Source: Amyelois transitella (taxonomy: Eukaryota > Arthropoda > Insecta > Lepidoptera > Pyralidae). Taken from it: a DNA stretch of 64,000 nt. The stretch's first letter is position 1. Every line of letters starts with the position of its first letter. The notes under the pieces were generated by a model. The model saw only the letters and a list, made by a program, of their open reading frames with translations. It had not been told where the DNA came from and searched no databases. The stretch spans positions 4,786,501-4,850,500 of the forward strand of contig NC_083518.1 in NCBI RefSeq assembly GCF_032362555.1, given 5' to 3'. Of this stretch, positions 44,656 to 64,000 are shown in pieces. The position numbers and the translations under genes are program-made.

Positions 44656-45496
44656 TTTTATTTAATATTAATTTGTAAATTTTGTCGAAGCGACTATCCA
44701 GGGCTGCACTCAGTTGGTAAATCCTGAAAGAGGATGCGCGTACGCCGGGCGTTAATGGCGTTTCAGAAAGGCGGGGCTTGAAACATTGGGCGGAGAATGT
44801 TTTTTTTGTTTATGACTAACGTCCATTGAAATACAAACTATACTTACATATTACCTACATATTGAAAAATAAAATATATTTATAAGATAATGACAAGTGA
44901 GATGTGTTTTTTCTGATGAATAAGAAGCTAGGTACATCTCAATCAAGCACGTAATCAAAAAAAAGTTACGAATTTTTTCCTTTAAAAAAATACGTATTGT
45001 TGTTCCTAATTATTAGCACTTGTATCTTTTGTCAGATAAGTATCCTAGCCTTTAACTTTAGATATAATTATTTTAAGATAAATTTAGAAAGGTCAACTTA
45101 ATAATTAATATAGATATTATCTTCTTTTATATAGATAATAAGATGTAGGTACGTGTGAGTACTTTAACTAGTAGATACTAATTAAATGATTTAAGTGTGA
45201 ATCAGCTCACTGTTTGTTGACACAGGATTCTAGTTAGAAAGCCCCTGGGGCCGCCCTTTGCCCTTCGGTTCTCACGCGGTACAAATGATCGCCATTAGAC
45301 TTAAATGAAAGGTTTACGAACATTTTAGTGGTCGATGACGGCCGCTCGTAATTTCAAGAGGGTTGTAATCGAAGCAAAATGGGGCTTGTTGGTAGATAAG
45401 TATTGACATGTAAGTAGGTACTTTTTGTAGCCGAACTACTAGGTAAGTCTAAAAAAATTCAAAACATTTCGACTCTGAAATTTATTCCAACTTGAT
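44656..45496. other. Upstream region of Mox
   Basis: 44700-44790 is locally GC-richer and probably holds the Mox promoter and leader. Beyond that it is AT-rich with no recognised feature. Confidence 0.4.
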
Positions 45497-45660
45497 CACA
45501 TACATACATATAATCACGTCTTAATCCCTTACGGGATAGTTAGAGCCGTCTTGAAAGGCCACGTAGAGCTAACTCTATGGCTAGCGATTAAAAAAAATTA
45601 CAGGTTGTTAGTTGCTAGCATACCGCCTAGAATAAGAATAACGAGTTTAATAGCCTTAGA
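45497..45660 (-). repeat. Diverged SINE copy
   Basis: 'acatacatacatataatcac', 'gtcttaatcccttacgggat', 'cttgaaaggccacg', 'caggttgttagttgctagca', 'ccgcctagaataagaat'. Confidence 0.65.
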
Positions 45661-46253
45661 GCCTAGAGTTTATTAGAAGAGGATGGAAGGTTGATGTTCA
45701 ATGTGAAATGTGATGATGCTTCTGCTCGGGGGTTGACGTACGGTTTGGTTTAGATGTGGAAAGTCAGTCAATCACTTTCCAAGCCGTAATAACTTGCCTT
45801 AATAACTTTTCTGAATAGCATAAATCCCGGTTACATCCTCACCCCTCTGACTGGAGAGCAGCCCTGTGGAAAAAAGATCCCGAAGAAATTCTTGGCATTA
45901 CAGGTAAACAGCTAGATGCCAAGTTTATAGAATGTAATAAAAGTAGATGTTCAAAAGCTAACTCTAAACTTAAAAGGCTAGAAGTAGGTACTCACCCGGG
46001 AATACAGAAGGAGTAAATACTTAGAGCAACTCTATTCCAAGTATTCCATATATAGATCATCGTAGATGTGTACGTGTACACACTTCCATGTCCGATTACC
46101 GAGTTTAGATCTCGCCGCCTGCTCACGCGCATCATTGGAGCTTCCTACCGCTACTGTCTGTGTATTAATCTCATTGCTTTCCTATTACTCTTTTCTGGGT
46201 TATGCAACCCATTATTTACTCTTACGATGATGGCAATATCGTTTCATGCAACA

Positions 46254-46490
46254 TAATGTGTAACCATGACATAATATGGGTTGGGTTCTGCTCCAAAGGT
46301 TGGACAGTAGTTACAGGGTGAATAAGGAGTTGCTTCGTGTAAAAACCTGACTTTCCCATGTTATAGTCCTTATACGAGTCCCATAGGTACTTATAAGACG
46401 TGCTGATAGATAGATCTCGGGCTTATCTTCAGAGAAATAAGGACGCGAATGTGACTAACGCCAGGAGGATAGTTTTCCTAGATGGTAGGT
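46254..46490 (+). repeat. 'GTTTCGTGTAAAAAC' repeat, old copy
   Basis: 'atgtgtaaccatgacataat', 'gggttctgctccaaaggttg', 'agttgcttcgtgtaaaaacc', 'gtgactaacgccaggaggat', expanded by a local insertion. Confidence 0.55.
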
Positions 46491-49400
46491 AGACAAGATA
46501 AAGGGTGTGTTTTGTTTGAAGCCTTTTTTTACGAAAATCTATGTTACAAAAATAATATATGATCTAAGCTTAGCTAATACACTGTGGGTATACAGTAGGA
46601 CACGCGCTGCGTTGCGCATGCACACCCCAGGCCCGTGTGTTTTGGCAGCTGCTGCTTATGCCCGCGATGATCAATATAATGAGACTTTTTATCAATTTTT
46701 TTGTCACGAGCAACGTGTTGAAATTTTCTGAACAGTTATAGGAATAATAGAAGGTGAACTTCAGTTTTATTTAGATTTCTGATGACTCACAGTCAAATAA
46801 GTATGCGTTAAAATCCTAAATCCTTAGATTTATACTATCCTCTGCCATTGACTGACATAACATGTTCATTATGGTATTTTTTATGGTTCTACCCGATTTT
46901 GTATATTTAATGTTTATCAACGAAATACAAACATATAGTTATGTACTTACCTAGGTAAGTACAGTACCAATATGTTTTTCCTAATAACTACTTATGATTA
47001 TTTTTATAAATAGACAAAACATGAGAGTTGCTATGATACAATACATACAACCCTGATTTATAAACATTAATCTCTGATAATGATAAATAAGTAGCCTCAT
47101 TATATTTATAGGCTTATTTAGTCATCCGAGCAAATGAACCGAATCTTACGATTGCGTCGCTGATGACTTGCGCAGACGCCGCTAAAGTCATAACTCGCAT
47201 TATTTATTGTCGGTCACTCCATTATATTTTTGTAGTTGTATTTTTGTTGGGACAATTTTTGTTTGTCTCTTTTAAACTCCATTGTTTAGAGAACATTAAC
47301 GAGCAATAAGAATTGCGAAGATAACTTTTTGATGTATTAAAAAGGAAATAATAAAATAACATTAAAATTATGCAACATTTTATTTTAACTCAAATTTTTC
47401 AACACAGTCTCATCAGTAGAATATGTTTTACTTAAAATAGTGAATACAAAATGTGAATGTAAGTCCTATTGAACGTCATATAACCTTCTTTTTTTTTTAT
47501 ATCATTATATTAAATAAATATTTTTTTCACCAAAGTATATAACAAAATTCTTGAATGACTTATCTATACCTAATTGTTGAAAATGTGTATTTTGTAGCCA
47601 TATATTCATTAATGTTCATTTTATAAAATTGTTGATAATAATTGTAACTACTCATGACAAACAACATGACTTACACAAGTTTTCATAAGTTTATTAAAAA
47701 GCAGGAACGCACCTTTTCTCAGCATTCACAAAAGCGTGTAAGTAGCACAAGTCTTCTATTATCGTTAGACAAGCAACCTATAAAAAATTCAAGTAAGTAC
47801 ACCCTTTTCATGAACGCAGACCTTTGCAACGTATGGTCCCCGACCTAGGAAATTACTCATTTATATTCGCCGGCGATGATATCGTGCAAAGCGATTAAAT
47901 GAAAACTGGATTTATATTTTTTATTATTAAACAGACTAGTTACGCCTCCTTTTTCAAAGTAGGTAAAAAAGGTTACTCATTAAATTGGAACCCCGGAATA
48001 CCAAGGCCAAGAAAAAGAAGTAATAAAAGACTGTTGGCTCTGTCTACCCCGCAAGGGATATAGACGTGATTATATGTATGTAATACTTACGACAAACATA
48101 AGTGATATCGGTGATATGGGATCTTGAGAAAAATTATCTTAATTGGTAAAATCATCAATAAATATTAAAATGAGGAATTTTATTAGTACCTAGCCTGCGT
48201 TCATTCTGAGTTGGTCTGATGCTTCTCGAGGGGATGTTTGGACCCCTATATATTTTTTTAGGGAAATTTATTTTTCGATTTATCACCGTCATCATATAAA
48301 ATAGAGTGTCCCTTAACGTAGAAAGCACGTATATCATATTATACTTATGTTTTATTTTCGCAATAATTTGTTCAATTTAATTTGTAGTTATCTATCTGCA
48401 CAATAGTAAAATCGAAAAGAATAATCACCAAAGTACAAAGTTTTATTTAACATTCTACAAACTACAATCTCTGCTGCCACTAACCACGATATCACAAGCA
48501 TAAAGCTAAGACGCAGTAGGGTAACACTCTAGTTTCGTCCGGCGACTCATTTCAAAAGAAATTTAAGGATTTATTGTTTACTTTTGTTCAAAAGTATTAA
48601 CTCAGTACAATAAACAGTACAATGAAATTACCTTATTCCATTGAAATTGAACGATTTGTTAAGTACTTATTCGAAAAAGAAGTACATAGAGTATCCGGCG
48701 AAAAGTATTGCACCTACCGAAAGAAACAATTAATTTGCGATCGATGTGCATTTTTTCATTAGGTGCTGACATTGTTAATAAATTTGATAATTTTCCACTC
48801 TCGTAAGTTAAAAGTGTCGCAGGACGAAAATCTACTAGAGCCGCAACGATAGTGTTAGCTCTAAACAACACTAAATTATTATCTCTCTTTTTTAGTTCAC
48901 AACATGCTTGCAAAAAGTATTTTTTACAGATACAGGTAGCGTGTTTATATTATTGATTATCTAATTGAAAATGTATTTTGATGGAAAATCTAGCCACCAA
49001 TTCTCTCCGTTTGCACCAATTAAAAAAATAAAGAGTAGATAAATCAAGACAAAAATTGAAACGATGACCTATTTAAAAGATGTTATTTTTTCATCCACTG
49101 TTAAACATCATTGAAGGATGAAAAAATATTAAGGAATAAGATTTAAATCAAGACTCCAGATCAAAGGATATAAAGATAAATTACTCTTACATATAATATC
49201 ATTCTTACAGAATAAACTTAAAATAATAGTAAACCATACATAATTTAGTTAAATTAATTTTACAATTTATCATTCACAGTTCGCATACAGTGAGTGAACT
49301 TTAGATGGTTTCTCATTTGAGGTAAAAATATGTTGTGTTCCCATTTGAGTCGTATTTTTAGCGTCAAAGATACGAATGTCATTTCTACAAAGATACAATT

Positions 49401-49579
49401 GATCATGAAGTTAACAACTCGATCCTTCATTTACGACACAATGGAAACGTTTATAATGGTTATGTTTTCCGATTTATGTAGTCTGAACGCTACAATATCA
49501 TTTAATGCTGTGCTTATCACGTCTGCAGTGCTAGAATCCTTACGAAAGTGAAGGTGGTGTATTTGAGAAGCATCCTTGG
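46491..49579. other. Intergenic between Mox and Klc 3' ends
   Basis: A plus-strand SINE tail lies at 48026-48088 ('gactgttggctctgtctacc', 'ccgcaagggatatagacgtg'). The rest is AT-rich. The 3' UTR of the longer Klc transcript must start at 49579 and extend leftward. No coding gene seen. Confidence 0.4.

Positions 49580-64000
<14,421 letters not shown>

Noticed and set aside
46507..46731. 74-codon ORF with Ala-rich middle
   Set aside because: No domain, no splice signals and no conservation argument. It overlaps only a short GC-richer patch.

Overview
The window looks like nuclear DNA of a moth or butterfly (Lepidoptera). It is AT-rich. The genes have GT-AG introns and GC-rich coding islands. 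Dispersed repeats fill the gaps: at least 20 copies of one short retroposon with a (TATG)n tail, decayed RTE-type LINEs, and the 'CCGCGACTTCGTCCGC...TTTATAATATTAGTA' repeat familiar from lepidopteran genomes. Species cannot be given from sequence alone. No rRNA gene, intact tRNA gene, CRISPR array or bacterial feature is present.

Layout. 1-7784 is repeat-rich sequence with a GC-rich promoter-like island near 3960-4160. 7785-8018 (+) is the last coding exon of a BRMS1/Sds3-family corepressor subunit; its other exons were not found. 8600-23100 is a graveyard of retroposons, including an RTE LINE split by a SINE, two tRNA-headed SINEs, a strong 41-bp hairpin at 19325-19416 and a 31-codon GC-rich ORF at 13790-13885. 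23183-24212 (-) is a complete two-exon gene for mitochondrial ribosomal protein mL49. Its start lies about 70 bp from the transcribed region of a large (+) gene, so the two probably share a divergent promoter.

The large gene (about 24283-39520; coding 25256-37651) assembles in frame from nine exons, one only 25 nt, into about 2171 residues. It has a disordered charged N-terminal half, a Cys/His-rich centre and a conserved C-terminal segment. I do not recognise the family. It ends tail-to-tail with a three-exon homeobox gene of the MEOX/Mox (buttonless) class (39676-44655, -), whose introns hold a near-complete SINE, a CR1/Jockey-type LINE remnant and a foldback element.

49580-64000 (-) is most of a kinesin light chain gene: TPR exons, linker exons and two alternative 3' ends. 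A 14-copy, 74-bp tandem array fills most of one Klc intron and starts 16 bp from a splice donor. The TPR exon fragment at the right edge carries an apparent 7-codon deletion and a TT instead of a GT donor.

The genes are ordinary cellular genes (chromatin, mitochondrial translation, mesoderm transcription factor, axonal transport) and do not form a pathway. The most unusual features are the unrecognised Cys-rich nuclear-type protein, the Klc intron array, the Klc alternative tails and the repeat structures.
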